DNA of 64,000 nt, from the NCBI GenBank assembly GCA_934045905.1, contig OW203761.1, forward strand, positions 34,026,964-34,090,963, given 5' to 3'. Numbering within the stretch: the first letter of the stretch is position 1; every line of letters begins with the position of its first letter. This DNA is from Leuctra nigra. Taxonomy: Eukaryota > Arthropoda > Insecta > Plecoptera > Leuctridae. The notes beneath the pieces were generated by a model, which did no database searches, was not told where the DNA came from, and saw only the letters and a list, made by a program, of their open reading frames with translations. This document shows positions 34,549-47,600 of the stretch, one piece after another. The translations under genes and the position numbers were made by a program.

Positions 34549-35499
34549 TTTTTTCCCGCCAACGGTTGGTTGGTAGCGGTTTTAGAGGGAAATAAGAAAT
34601 ATAAATTGTCATATTTGACAAACGATAATGAATATCGAAAAAGCAAGACTTAAGTGACATGTATTGAACCTTAATCTACATTTTCATCGCTTACTGTCAT
34701 AACTTTGCTCCTACTATGTGGCCAGCATTTGTCGGGCACGAAAACGCTCCGTACGAACCTTTACTAAATACTTCGCATTTGCTTCGCTTTCGGTTCAATT
34801 TCGCAAAATAGCAACCTTTTCGCCGAAAAATAATGTTGGACAAACTACAACTTGAGCGAAACCGAACCGAAAGCGAAGCGAATGCGAAGTGTGGGAACTT
34901 AGCTTTACTGTCATAACTTTGCTCCTACTATGTGGTCAGCATTTGTCGGGCACGAGAGCGATTCGTTGCTCGCACGGAGCGTTTTCGTGCCCAACAAATG
35001 CTGGAGGCCAAGTCTTGTAACTTACGCCTTCAGGACGCAAACGCTCTCGGACGCCATAAAGTCCCATTTACTGTAAGAGTGATCGACATTGAAACATAAA
35101 GTCAAGCCACTTATTTGATTGTCATCCAGCAATCTATTGTAAACAATTTATTAACATTATAATTATTATTACAGATGTTATACAGTCATCAAACCTTATT
35201 CAAAATGAAGCTAAACAGTTATCTGTAGATTTCAAGGTCGTCATTCTTACAGTAAATGGGACTTGTTGACGTCCTAGAGCGTTTGCGTCCTGAGGGCGTA
35301 AGTTTCAAGACTTGGCCTCCTGACCTCATAGTAGAGGCGAAGTTATGACAGTAAGAGATGAAAATGTAGATAAAGGTTCAATACATGTCACCTTAGTCTT
35401 GCTTTTTCGATATTCATAACTGTTTGCTAAATATGGCAATTTATATTTCGTATTTCCCTCTTAAACCGCTCCAAACCGACCGTTGGCGGGAAAAAAAAG
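34549..35499. mobile_element. Large foldback element with internal duplications
   Basis: TTTTCCCGCCAACGG at the left pairs with CCGTTGGCGGGAAAA at the right, and about 200 bp of the arms match in inverse order (for example GAATATCGAAAAAGCAAGAC with GTCTTGCTTTTTCGATATTC). A second inner pair, CTTACGCC.TCAGGACGCAAACG and its inverse, lies at about 35025 and 35290. A segment of about 50 bp (CATAACTTTGCTCCTACTATG) is duplicated directly at 34699 and 34913. A GCGAAGCGAATGCGAAG palindrome sits between. Its core is shared with 1335-1610. Confidence 0.65.
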
Positions 35500-37834
35500 T
35501 TAGACCGCCCTTAAAGCCAACAGACAGGTATTGTCTTTGCGTATGATGCTCAGATCCTCATTCCTATTGGCCCTGCTTGGACGTCGAATACAGCCAGCAG
35601 CTAAAGCACGGCAAATTGTTATTCCTAGGGAAATTGGTTTCTCCCACCCTCGTGAAACAAGAGGGGTTGTTTCATGAGCAACGCGTTAACCCACTCCAAT
35701 AGACACGGCCACATTGTGTAATTTTAACACAAAATTCTAAATTTAAAATGCAAATAAACGTAGAATATAACCTTTTTTGACTTATCAAATTGCGTAACCT
35801 TTTTGTGCGTGAACTTTACACCCTGTTATAACCGTCGTTACGCGTAGCGATTTCAACCTTTCAGTCTCAAAACAGCTACAACAATATCTCCAAATGAATA
35901 TTTATTTTAATCGACACTTCTTCGTTTCGTGTTAATTTCCATGTCACGTGATTTCTTGTTGAACGTGATGTCGTTGGCAACAAAGGTTGGAGGCTGGACA
36001 GTGTTGGAGGTCGGAGGGTGGAATAACGACGGTGGACGGAGAACTGGAGTCGGTGAATCGTGAGGATCATTATTTGCCGTCGGTTCGGAGCCTCGACTCG
36101 CTCCACTCTTCCACAGCGGTGTCTTCCACCAGAGCGAGTCCACAGACGAAGTGGAGACACGTGGAGAGTGGAACAGTGGGATTTCACGGTTCGAGCATAA
36201 TGAAGCACCCTGAAGGTAATGTGCTGTAATTCCTGGACTTCGTCCTTTCGTCTATTTTACTCCGTCCTTTCGTCTATTTCACTCTTTATCAAGAATATAT
36301 TTCTTCGTCATGTGGAAAGTGGTGGGTTGCGGGACGTTTATGACTCACTTTACAAGAACGGGGTCTCGAAGTGCGGCTTTCCTTCCATTCTTAACAAGTA
36401 TTCCTGTTTTTTATGTCCTATTTCCGGAAAGTGTACGTGGTCCCGCGAGATGAAATGCTCAGTTGCATTGCATTACAAACCACCCGACGCGCTCTCCGTG
36501 AACAAACTATACGGCGAGCAACCACAACGTACACTTTTTTTTAGAAACGAACTGCAATAAAATATTAAAAGAACCGAGAAAGGGTAGGTTTCCACCACAC
36601 GACAACTTACGTGGCAAACGTCTCAAAGGTTTCACTCTTTGATCAATGCTACGAAGTCGTCTTCGTTTGAAAGCGGTTCACTTAGCTACACGATCATCGC
36701 CTTCTTTTGTTTGATTTGGTTTGCGAACTCCTTTGTGAGGGAACAGAAGAACTCGAATCTCGCACGCAAAGTTCTTCTCTTTTGATCTGTCATGTGCACG
36801 CTCGGCTGTTGATACTACATATTTTATATAATGATGACACATTATCCTCGAGTGCATCGTTGCACGCCAACTATAGTGTACTGAGTTTGTAATCTCTGCG
36901 ATCTTCTCTTGCAAACGTCTCCGAGCTCTGGAGGTTAATTATTCAGTAGTTTGTAGAAAGCTCTCAAAACGTCTGACATTGTTGTACATAGCCGTCCACG
37001 GATTATCTTAGAAAATATATGCTTGACCTGGATGCATTGTTGCATAGAGTTTATTGTCTCTTGCGCAATTATTTGGAGAACGCTCCGTACAATGCATTGT
37101 TCAGTGAGCACTGGCTACGGAAGCTACCTAAAAAAGCTTGAGCGACCATCGGAGACTTTGTTATTTTGTAGGTATGCTATATGGGAATGTGATATTAATA
37201 ATGTATGAGTGACAATATAAATTAAAAAGATAAATCAATATTCAATGAATTCATGAGGCTATCCACACTTCGACTCACAACAAAAACTTCCTTCATGAAG
37301 CATTAATGCATAAGAAAGTGTCTTTATTACACAAAGGAACTGTCTCTGATGATACGTTAATTTGAATTTTGTAATCCCACATCTGACACCATTTGTAGAC
37401 TCAACACATTTTTACTCTATCATTTGCGTTTGCGTATTATTTATAATGTCAACAGAATGGTAATTTAGTATATAACTGTAATATATTTAACTACTGGAGT
37501 TGAATTACATTCGATATATTGTTCCATATACACACCAGTAATGTATCGATTAACAGAGCGGTGGTGTATCTAGTGATGGATTTCTTCTTTTTTCATCGCT
37601 TAATTCGTTTCACTTATATAATCAGTAACGCTATTGTGATTCGAGTTTGCCTATTAACGTGTAAATTTTATATCAATTCTCCCTCTGTGGAGTATTCCAA
37701 GTGTTTAGAGATCAATCACGATCGAGCGGGCGGTGCAGTTGCTGAATGATATATCGTCAAATCAGTCAAGAACTTAAAGAGTTAAAAGATACTTAATGAG
37801 AACTTAAGACTTTTAATGGTTTATTAGTTTGAGG
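35500..37834. other. Unannotated stretch with a GC-rich patch
   Basis: At 35985-36190 the composition rises and a 110-codon minus frame is open, rich in Arg/Ser/Thr, with no domain. A GTAAGT donor-like site on the minus strand lies at about 36611. Non-coding leader exons cannot be excluded. The rest is AT-rich without recognised repeats. Confidence 0.3.
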
Positions 37835-37935
37835 TATGCTTTTCGTTTGGTGTTTTCTGTGTCAGGGAATTTCAGTTCGAGGTGATGCTTATACATGTTC
37901 TCGCTTATCAAGCAATACATTACACAAATCGTTTC
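37835..37935 (+). mobile_element. Decayed 3' end of a family H element
   Basis: Matches the H1/H3 3' region in order: GTTTTCTGTG, TTTC.GTTCGAG, then TGTTCTCGCTTATCAA. The CTAG end is lost. Confidence 0.4.
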
Positions 37936-38303
37936 CTTTGTCTATAAAAGCACTTCATTAACACTGCCGTTTCATTAACATTATTTCCGCTGCTGTGCAC
38001 TTCGTCAGAGGAGTAATTATTGTTGAGATCTAATGGACAGTGATTCATCACGCCATGAAATGAAGATAAGGCCGAGGTACAGATTCATCTAGATAATTGA
38101 GTCGAACTTTCAACAAGCTCATCATTCAATATAGCGCGGGATAACTGATGTCTCGTCAATTGAATTAGTGGTGGCCTTTGTCATCATCTGGAGTTACTCC
38201 AGGCGACAGGAGCCTTGTCCGAAATAATAGGGACTTCAATCAGATCTTATTTCTAAGTGAAAGATAGATTCAGTCTGAGTATGTCTACGATTCAGAATGT
38301 TAG

Positions 38304-39079
38304 TTGTGCGAGCGACTCCTTTTGGCTCTTTTGACACGGACCTCTGTTTTTTTGCTGCTATCTGGAGCATTAGAAGCTGCACCGTTCACCGATCGATATG
38401 AAATTTAGCACACATGTAGAGACAACCTTTTCTGTTTGCAGAACCTAATTTTTTTGAAATCCATTCTTTGGCTGAAATTTAAATGAACATCTCCTGATAG
38501 GTTGAAAAATGAAAATGGTCTTCGATAAATCTGATCAAACTCATATTTTGCATGGTCATTAAGACCAAAATTGTCTCTTATTTTACAAATTTTTATCCTT
38601 ATCAGTTAAGAAAGTATGAACTTAATGACATTTGTAAAAGCTGTCAGAAATGAATTGTATCGATGATTTGCTATATGTACACTCCCCCAAATAATAAGCG
38701 GTACTCGAAAGAAAATGAATTGACTAAGGTTTGATGGCATCATCCCATGAAGTCAGTGCTAACGCATTATCTAACTCTTTTAGGTGAGCTCTGATTTCAT
38801 TGATAATAACAAGGATTGATTGTCAAGGAACCGGCCCAGCAGCCAATACGTTTTGTACCAAGTACCGTTTATTATTTGGGGGAGTGTACCAGGGTGGTTA
38901 GATGCTATTTTCAAGTTTCGATGAAAAGCATATACTTTTATGTTGATTGAGTAGATCATATTTCAATTCAATATGGATGTATATGTTTTCTGTGCGTTGT
39001 ATCCTATGCATTTCCGGTTCGAGAATTTGCACGTACCCGTGCTCGCTCATCAACGCGGTACACTGAGCGCTTTACTAGT
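38304..39079 (+). mobile_element. Family H Helitron-like element, copy H3, carrying a nested MITE
   Basis: Starts TTGTGCGAGCGACTCC and ends CGCTCATCAACGCGG...GAGCGCTTTACTAGT. The interior has a single CTGAAATTTTG-type unit where H1 has three. The MITE at 38680-38886 interrupts it. Confidence 0.65.
38680..38886. mobile_element. MITE, near-identical partner of 30625-30835, inserted in H3
   Basis: CACTCCCCCAAATAATAAGC ends and TA flanks. The surrounding H3 sequence, compared with H1, shows where the element entered. High identity with the 30.6-kb copy indicates recent mobility. Confidence 0.85.
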
Positions 39080-39700
39080 TACTTTCAAGTTTTAAACTAA
39101 TTATTGACTTTTCCTCAATAATTACCTGTTCTCAAAAAGTGTTTAGTCTACAAATGGTGGCATGGGTAGGATTTTTCAAATGTTATATTTGAATATTTTT
39201 GCATATTGCCGTTGTGTGAATACGATTTCTGGGGGATATTCATTTGTTTCTTGTGAATAGGTCCACTTTCCAACATAATTATTATCACCTACGTCATGAT
39301 TCTGTTCATTTATCGTATCTCATCTCTAGGGCCTTACCGTCACGTGTTACCCTTTCATTTCGCTCAGATATCAAAGATGTATTCTCCGATAGAACCCACT
39401 TACAGCCTAACGATATAATCACTCTGAGCAGTATCATGTTCACAAGGGCAATGTCATCAGAGCGCAAGCGCCGTAGAATTTCAAACGATTTTTGAATCGC
39501 ATCGAAAACAAGATCAAAGGCGTGTTCATTTTACTCGTAAATTGTAAGTGAAGGGCAAAGTAAATTGCGCTGCAGTTGAACGAGTAAAATAAACGTAATT
39601 TCCATGTGTCTCGTCCCGTCATTAATAACTGATGTTGAAATGTTGCAAATTAGTTTTCAGTTTATTTCTACTTCATACTGTCGAATATTGAAGTTTCGAG
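39080..39700. other. Unannotated stretch with one dispersed repeat block
   Basis: CTACAAATGGTGGCATG at 39150 belongs to the repeat found in tandem at 42520-42870. Nothing else recognised. Confidence 0.4.
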
Positions 39701-39925
39701 TTTGTTGACCAGTGCAAAGTATATTCGTTTTCAGTCCGGGGATTAGGTTCTAATACTGAAAGTACGTCCCCATACATCGCGTTCGATTCGAATTCTTTTC
39801 GGTTTTGTAAAATGGCTACCTCGGCCATGTTTATAATCGCTACTAAATAGACAAATGTTGGACCAACTTCACCTTTACCGAAAATCGAAAAGTCCGGAAG
39901 TGATGCGATATCTCGATGTAACATA
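39701..39925. repeat. Imperfect palindrome
   Basis: ATCGCGTTCGATTCGAATTC and CTTTTCGGTTTTG near 39776-39807 face the rough inverses CCGAAAATCGAAAAG and GATGCGATATCTCGATG near 39878-39918. Probably an old foldback element. Confidence 0.35.
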
Positions 39926-42519
39926 TCCTGTGCATCTCGATTTTCGATTTGATATTCGATTGTGTAATGCACTGAATGACAGGAGAACCCGCGAAAAGTA
40001 GCAAAAATAGCTCTCTATAAGTGGCTCTAGCATACGTGAAACGTGTGTGAACGTTAACATATTTTAATATTGGACAACTCAAGGGACAAGTTATGGCTTT
40101 TGTGTGGTTTTGTCTGGCTTGGTATTTTATAATGTAGTAACCGAACTGCTGTATCTACTTTCTTGTAACGAGCCCTAAGCGTATTTGCGCAGCGCAATAC
40201 ACGAATGGAACAACCTGAACCAACACCGCCAGATACTTGACGTCGTCAGTGCTGCTCGACTCTGGACGTCGTCTAATGTGATTGTGTGTCCTGCTGGTCT
40301 TGTTTGATCGAAACACATTGCTCGTTGTTCGAGGACTGGATGTTCCATTCTACAACGCAATTACATGGGTATGTCTCAAAGCTACAGCTGCTGGACCAAG
40401 GGCCTCGTTAGGTGAAGTAATATCAGATGATGGGAGTGGAGTGAGGATTTTGGTGGTAATTACGAAGGATAGAATGGATCTTAAGCGTTGCGGAATGTTT
40501 CTGTTAACGGTTTCCAACGCTTAAGTGATTGGAAAGTAGTTTGAAAATAGTTTCGGTTTTATGATGATAGTGGATGTTCTGCTTGAGTAATTTGTTTATT
40601 ATGTGTTGCAGAATATAATATTGTGGAACATTACAATGCTGACCTGGGATATGTTGTGTTCTTTTACTTCATTGTATTGAGAAGTTTGAGATGTATTGAT
40701 TCCTGAACTACGGAATAAATTATAAAATCACTTCATCATAAAAGTATTTAACCTAATTCAACCTAGTATTTAGCCTTCGCTTTTTTAAAGCCTGATTGGT
40801 TTGCAAAATTATGAAGATGATCACTTACGTTTCGCTTTGTCCCTGAGAGTCAGCTTCTTTCAACATTTTCTACAAAATTGATCTCTTCTTCTTTAGATCC
40901 AGGTCATTTTGTATGGGGCACTAACATCCCCTGTGGTTCTCTACAAAATGACATATTTAAACACCCTCTTAGTAACGGTAATGTGAGGCGCCGGGTAACA
41001 TTAGCGCAGTGTTTTCACGAACCACACTCTCAGATGGCGAGCGATTATTTCTCATTAGCTCTTGCGAAATCTCGTCTCTCAGCTTTGCTTCACGACGATA
41101 AGCCACTGAAATGCGATAATAATGATGCAGCCAATCAGCGAAGACTTCTAACTAGCGCTGTTCTGATAGGTTAATCCTAAACCTGACGTGAATGTAATTT
41201 TAAAAGACAAACGCATTTTCTAATTTATAAACAGGATACTAAAAAAATATTCACGTGCCGCTAATATTTATGAAGCTTTTAGAAAGAAAGTAATGAAACA
41301 AATGGGCGGGATGCTGCGTCGTTACTAAATTATTCCGTTCATCTCGGCGATATCCATGAGATCCGTTAATCTAGCAGTCAAGGAACAAAAGAGCTGTGTC
41401 TCGATTTAATGCCGAACTGTTTAGCAAGTGCCAGAACCTCTAACTACATTGTGACAGTTAATGTCGGGGGATATATTGCTCTTCTGCCTCCATTGCTATT
41501 ATTTCATTAGTTAATTTACAAATGCTAATTTGACTACCGATAATTACAACTGTATGAGTTATGGTTATGACCTATTTATGTTTCAACGAGATAATTTGGC
41601 ATGTTATATAATTGAATCTCATGTCGTCGAGCTCTGCTGGGAACTTGTGAGTTATGATTTAGATTAATGCATTTTGTAGTTGCTTCTTATAATGTTATTT
41701 CAATGAAACGGTCTAAAACCTCGTAACGGAAATATAATGTATTACTTTAAAACTGTTGATGCGTAAACGAAGATGAAAAGTTACCATTCCGTTATAAAAT
41801 GGCATTATGATAAAACAACAGAACTCAGTTTATGTGCAACTTCTATACTTTCTGACATTAAACTAACTCCCACAATCATTCTCCGTAAACTTTGATCAAC
41901 ATTTGCGTGCAATAACTGGCCGTCTTATTCTGCCCGCCTCCGCCGACGTTTCGTGCAAACCTAACGCAATTACACCTTTTCGAGTTGAAAGTTGTACATT
42001 AGTTAGCACCGCCGTGTTGCTTTTGATGGAGCGCATATGTAGCGAAGTTACGACCACGGTAGGGATTGTTCATTAACTCGGCCTACTACATGTAGAATAA
42101 TAAAAACAAAGCCATCAATCAAAAGTAACACGTTATTATATTTCTTTCTTGGTTGTGGGAAATGTAGACTCGTCCAAGTTATTTTTTTACACTACACCGT
42201 ACTTGTTATAATCTAACCTTGTGCAGTCCCTTTCGGGGTTCTTTTCGAAAGGAAAATATGCCATTGAAAAGCAATCGAATTGGTGGATCCGATTTAAGTG
42301 AATACTTTTTGTAAGTTCTCGTCAGGGTTCTCAATAAGATGTGGCATCGAGGGTATTGAACATGAATTCATTCTTCTCGGCAAAGAGGGTTAACTTTGTA
42401 ATTTCCTGTCATACTTACTTTCTATAGCTACAAAAGCACCATGAATGTAAGCTCTGTCGGTATTTCCGTTTCTTATTCATGGTTTGGTTTCTTGTGAGTT
42501 CAAGCTCGATTTCTGAAAA
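39926..42519. other. Unannotated, apparently single-copy stretch
   Basis: No transposon families seen. Frames such as 40878-41174 (98 codons, plus) have no recognisable product. The 41380-41660 part is low-repeat and could be regulatory, without direct evidence. Confidence 0.35.
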
Positions 42520-42870
42520 TCACAACATCTACAAATGGTGACAGATGTGGGATTTAAAAAAATATCTTTTTGTATCTAATGATTTTATCAATGCAATGCA
42601 CACCACACTGTGTGTGTTTATACCTTAATGTAGAATATTACAGGCTTGACTGTTGATTTTTTGTTAAATAAAGTCTACAAATGGTGACTGATGTGGAATT
42701 TTTCGGAATACATTTATTTTTGTATCCAAGGATTTTTCAATACAATGGTTTAGCGATTCGCACTTTACATATACATGCATACGCTATTACAGATATGACT
42801 GATTGTTGAATTAAAATACGGAAGTCTACAAATGGTGGCAGGTGTAGGATTTTCAAATCGTTGGATTAAA
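42520..42870. repeat. Degenerate tandem repeat of about 150 bp
   Basis: TCTACAAATGGTGACAGATG-type blocks at 42528, 42673 and 42831 are each followed by (G)GATTTTT and, further on, by ATTACAG. Spacing is 145 and 158 bp. A fourth block lies at 39149. Confidence 0.5.
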
Positions 42871-43245
42871 GTACCTACACATTTGATGTGACAGTCCTTT
42901 TGTTTTATTCTACCACTCAGCTTTATTGCAGACGGCGCTAGAGATAAATTCGCTAGAGGAAACTATTATTCTGCTTTTGATTCATATCCAAGAATCCATT
43001 TATTTATACTGATTCTTTATGCATTGAGGAAGAATTTTCCATACATGAAGATTTTATGGCTTCTGAGCTCCAGTAGTTAAAGTTGAAAATTACATCTATC
43101 CCTTTCGAACCCTGCCCACACAATTGTGTGGGTAGAAGTAGTTTTGATGTCATATATGTAACATGTGTGGAGAAAAACTGACAGCTGAACTGTGGATTAT
43201 CAATGTATATTACCTGCACAAGTACCCAGTACAAGTGTGTACAAT
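42871..43245. other. Unannotated stretch
   Basis: A 76-codon minus frame (43004-43234) has no recognisable domain. No repeat assigned. Confidence 0.35.
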
Positions 43246-43586
43246 ACTAGGAAAACGCTCTGTGCACCGCATTTATAAGCGAGCACCGGTATGTGCAACA
43301 TCTCGAACCGAAAATACAAGGATAACATGATGCATATAGAAAAGAGTACACGACTGTACGATAAATGAGTTTTGCCTACATAGTTAGCTTGAAATGATAA
43401 TTCTTGTAGTTATAATCCATTTGGTTGAAATTTGTAAGATCTGACAAATAAAATCAGAGGATTTTGCTCAAAAGCTACAAATACAGCCAGCGGTTAACGG
43501 CTGGTTGCTCGATATGACCTGAACGGTGCAGGCAAAAAAATAAACACAAAATGAGCCATAGGAGTACCATTTTACCGCTTGCTTAA
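43246..43586 (-). mobile_element. Family H Helitron-like element, copy H4, internally deleted
   Basis: Read on the minus strand, it begins TTAAGCAAGCGG and the (G)GTACTCCTATGGCTC block seen at the start of H2, and it ends GCTCGCTTATAAATGC...GAGCGTTTTCCTAGT. The middle is much shorter than in H1 and H2. Confidence 0.6.
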
Positions 43587-43844
43587 CTATAGATAATAAT
43601 GGACGCTCATATTCTACTGCTCTACAATGTATTTTCATGAGTTAAAAAGTAGCTTTCTATAAGCCAATTAGATTCTAAATTTGATTATCTATAGATTAAG
43701 TTTTGAGTGCACAATTCCACTTGACGGTGGCATATTATTTAATCAAGTTATCGGATAAAGTATACATGCTCGCTGCAATGTTATAGTCTGACAGTTCATT
43801 GTTTTACCGCATGTCAATCCCGTCAGACATACTTAAGGCCGACC

Positions 43845-44590
43845 TACAATTGACGTAACGGCGGCGTAAGGGACGGAACGGGAATGTTGAATGTGGGACG
43901 TACGTTCAATAGGGAATATGCAAAAGTTTTTTAATGCGGTTAAAATACAATATTTCAAAATAACAACACATTTGTTGGTAAAACTCACTATTTTTAATCT
44001 CAAAAGTGTAAATTTTCATTCATAAATATGAAATTAAAAATCAGTGTAAATTCTGGCGGGAAAACGCTATCACGGCGAGTGATGTCATATTTTATTGTAA
44101 CCATGGTAACATCATTGTTGGTTGATATAAATGACATCACTCGCCGTTCGCCGGGATAGCGTTTTCCCGCCAAAATTTGCGCTGATTTATGAATGAAAAT
44201 TTGCACTTTTTAGTGTGAAAATAGTGCGATTTACCAACAAATATGTTGTTATTTTAAACTATAGTTTTTAAAAAATATATGCATATTCCCTATTAGTTTG
44301 ACCACAATTAAGGAAACGGGGACGCGCAACTGTAATTGACCTTTATGTGCACGGCATATGACCTAACAACAAAACACCACCTTCTTACTGCATGATATGG
44401 CCTTTTTAAAGCGCTACCTACAATTGACGTAACGAGGACGTAACGTAAACATAACGGCGACGTATGACCAAGCTAAGACAAGATTAACAGTATTACGTTC
44501 CGTCACCGTTGCGTCAAATAAGCCAAACTCATTGAACTTCCCATATCCAACATTCCCGTTTCGTCTTTACGTTAATAGACCAAAACAGAA
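43845..44590. mobile_element. Composite foldback region beside the satellite
   Basis: An inner palindrome (43908-44294) has ends AATAGGGAATATGCA and TGCATATTCCCTATT and a core GCGGGAAAACGCTATC facing GATAGCGTTTTCCCGC. It interrupts a second element whose sides carry GACGGAACGGGAATGTTG and the near inverse CAACATTCCCGTTTCGTC, plus ACCTACAATTGACGTAACG as a direct repeat at about 43845 and 44410. Confidence 0.6.
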
Positions 44591-44664
44591 TTGACTGACG
44601 CTCTCGTTCGGCACTAAAACAATGAACTCGGTGAGTCATTTTCAATGAGTGAACTTGGAGCCTA

Positions 44665-47600
44665 GAACTTGAGCTTGAACGTTAGTTGAACGCTGTATTT
44701 AGACACGGTCATCCCAACTCTTGCCTCCGCCACTGAGCGTGACGTCAGCAGAACTTGAGCTTGAACGTTAATGGAACGCTGTATTTAGACACTGTCATCC
44801 CAACTCTTGCCTCCGCCACTGAGCGTGACGTCAGCAGAACTTGAGCTTGAACGTTAGTTGAACGCTGTATTTAGACACGGTCATCCCAACTCTTGCCTCC
44901 GCCACTGAGCGTGACGTCAGCAGAACTTGAGCTTGAACGTTAGTTGAACGCTGTATTTAGACACGGTCATCCCAACTCTTGCCTCCGCCACTGAGCGTGA
45001 CGTCAGCAGAACTTGAGCTTGAACGTTAATGGAACGCTGTATTTAGACACGGTCATCCCAACTCTTGCCTCCACCACTGAGAATGACGTCAGCAGAACTT
45101 GAGCTTGAACGTTAGTTGAACGCTGTATTTAGACACGGTCATCCCAACTCTTGCCTCCGCCACTGAGAGTGACGTCAGCAGAACTTGAGCTTGAACGTTA
45201 GTTGAACGCTGTATTCAGACACTGTCATCCCAACTCTTGCCTCCGCCACTGAGCGTGACGTCAGCAGAACTTGATCTTGAACGTTAGTTTAACGCTGTAT
45301 TTAGACACGGTCATCCCAACTCTTGCCTCCGCCACTGAGAGTGACGTCAGCAGAACTTGAGCTTGAACGTTAGTTGAACGCTGTATTCAGACACTGTCAT
45401 CCCAACTCTTGCCTCCGCCACTGAGCGTGACGTCAGCAGAACTTGAGCTTGAACGTTAGTTGAACGCTGTATTTAGACACGGTCATCCCAACTCTTGCCT
45501 CCGCCACTGAGCGTGACGTCAGCAGAACTTGAGCTTGAACGTTAGTTGAACGCTGTATTTAGACACGGTCATCCCAACTCTTGCCTCCGCCACTGAGCGT
45601 GACGTCAGCAGAACTTGAGCTTGAACGTTAATGGAACGCTGTATTTAGACACGGTCATCCCAACTCTTGCCTCCACCACTGAGAATGACGTCAGCAGAAC
45701 TTGAGCTTGAACGTTAGTTGAACGCTGTATTTAGACACGGTCATCCCAACTCTTGCCTCCGCCACTGAGCGTGACGTCAGCAGAACTTGATCTTGAACGT
45801 TAGTAGAACGCTGTATTTAGACACGGTGTTCCCAACTCTTGCCTCCGCCACTGAGCGTGACGTCAGCAGAACTTGAGCTTAAACGTTAATGGAACGCTGT
45901 ATTTAGACACTGTCATCCCAACTCTTGCCTCCACCACTGAGAATGACGTCAGCAGAACTTGAGCTTGAACGTTAGTTGAACGCTGTATTTAGACACGGTC
46001 ATCCCAACTCTTGCCTCCGCCACTGAGCGTGACGTCAGCAGAACTTGAGCTTGAACGTTAATGGAACGCTGTATTTAGACACTGTCATCCCAACTCTTGC
46101 CTCCGCCACTGAGCGTGACGTCAGCAGAACTTGAGCTTGAACGTTAGTTGAACGCCGTATTTAGACACGGTCATCCCAACTCTTGCCTCCGCCACTGAGC
46201 GTGACGTCAGCAGAACTTGAGCTTGAACGTTAGTTGAACGCTGTATTTAGACACGGTCATCCCAACTCTTGCCTCCGCCACTGAGCGTGACGTCAGCAGA
46301 ACTTGAGCTTGAACGTTAGTTGAACGCTGTATTTAGACACGGTCATCCCAACTCTTGCCTCCGCCACTGAGCGTGACGTCAGCAGAACTTGAGCTTGAAC
46401 GTTAGTTGAACGCTGTATTTAGACACGGTCATCCCAACTCTTGCCTCCGCCACTGAGCGTGACGTCAGCAGAACTTGAGCTTGAACGTTTATTGAACGCT
46501 GTATTTAGACACTATCATCCCAACTCTTGCCTCCACCACTGAGAATGACGTCAGCAGAACTTGAGCTTGAACGTTAGTTGAACGCTGTATTTAGACACGG
46601 TCATCCCAACTCTTGCCTCCGCCACTGAGAGTGACGTCAGCAGAACTTGAGCTTGAACGTTAGTTGAACGCTGTATTCAGACACTGTCATCCCAACTCTT
46701 GCCTCCGCCACTGAGCGTGACGTCAGCAGAACTTGAGCTTGAACGTTAGTTGAACGCTGTATTTAGACACGGTCATCCCAACTCTTGCCTCCGCCACTGA
46801 GAGTGACGTCAGCAGAACTTGAGCTTGAACGTTAGTTGAACGCTGTATTCAGACACTGTCATCCCAACTCTTGCCTCCGCCACTGAGCGTGACGTCAGCA
46901 GAACTTGAGCTTGAACGTTAGTTGAACGCTGTATTTAGACACGGTCATCCCAACTCTTGCCTCCGCCACTGAGCGTGACGTCAGCAGAACTTGAGCTTGA
47001 ACGTTAGTTGAACGCTGTATTTAGACACGGTCATCCCAACTCTTGCCTCCGCCACTGAGCGTGACGTCAGCAGAACTTGAGCTTGAACGTTAATGGAACG
47101 CTGTATTTAGACACGGTCATCCCAACTCTTGCCTCCGCCACTGAGCGTGACGTCAGCAGAACTTGAGCTTGAACGTTAGTTGAACGCTGTATTTAGACAC
47201 GGTCATCCCAACTCTTGCCTCCGCCACTGAGCGTGACGTCAGCAGAACTTGAGCTTGAACGTTAGTTGAACGCTGTATTTAGACACGGTCATCCCAACTC
47301 TTGCCTCCGCCACTGAGCGTGACGTCAGCAGAACTTGAGCTTGAACGTTAATGGAACGCTGTATTTAGACACGGTCATCCCAACTCTTGCCTCCGCCACT
47401 GAGTTTGACGTCAGCAGAACTTGAGCTTGAACGTTAGTTGAACGCTGTATTTAGACACGGTCATCCCAACTCTTGCCTCCGCCACTGAGCGTGACGTCAG
47501 CAGAACTTGAGCTTGAACGCTGTATTTAGACACGGTCATCCCAACTCTTGCCTCCGCCACTGAGCGTGACGTCAGCAGAACTTGAGCTTGAACGTTAGTT

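Noticed and set aside
35876..36208. 110-codon minus-strand frame
   Set aside because: Low-information Arg/Ser/Thr-rich composition, no domain, no splice evidence. Left as unannotated.
39244..39495. Possible LINE tail in an 83-codon frame
   Set aside because: It lacks the conserved xxNSLP-type motif seen in the genuine LINE tail at 48.8-49.0 kb.
40878..41174. 98-codon plus-strand frame
   Set aside because: No recognisable domain and no composition shift from neighbouring DNA.
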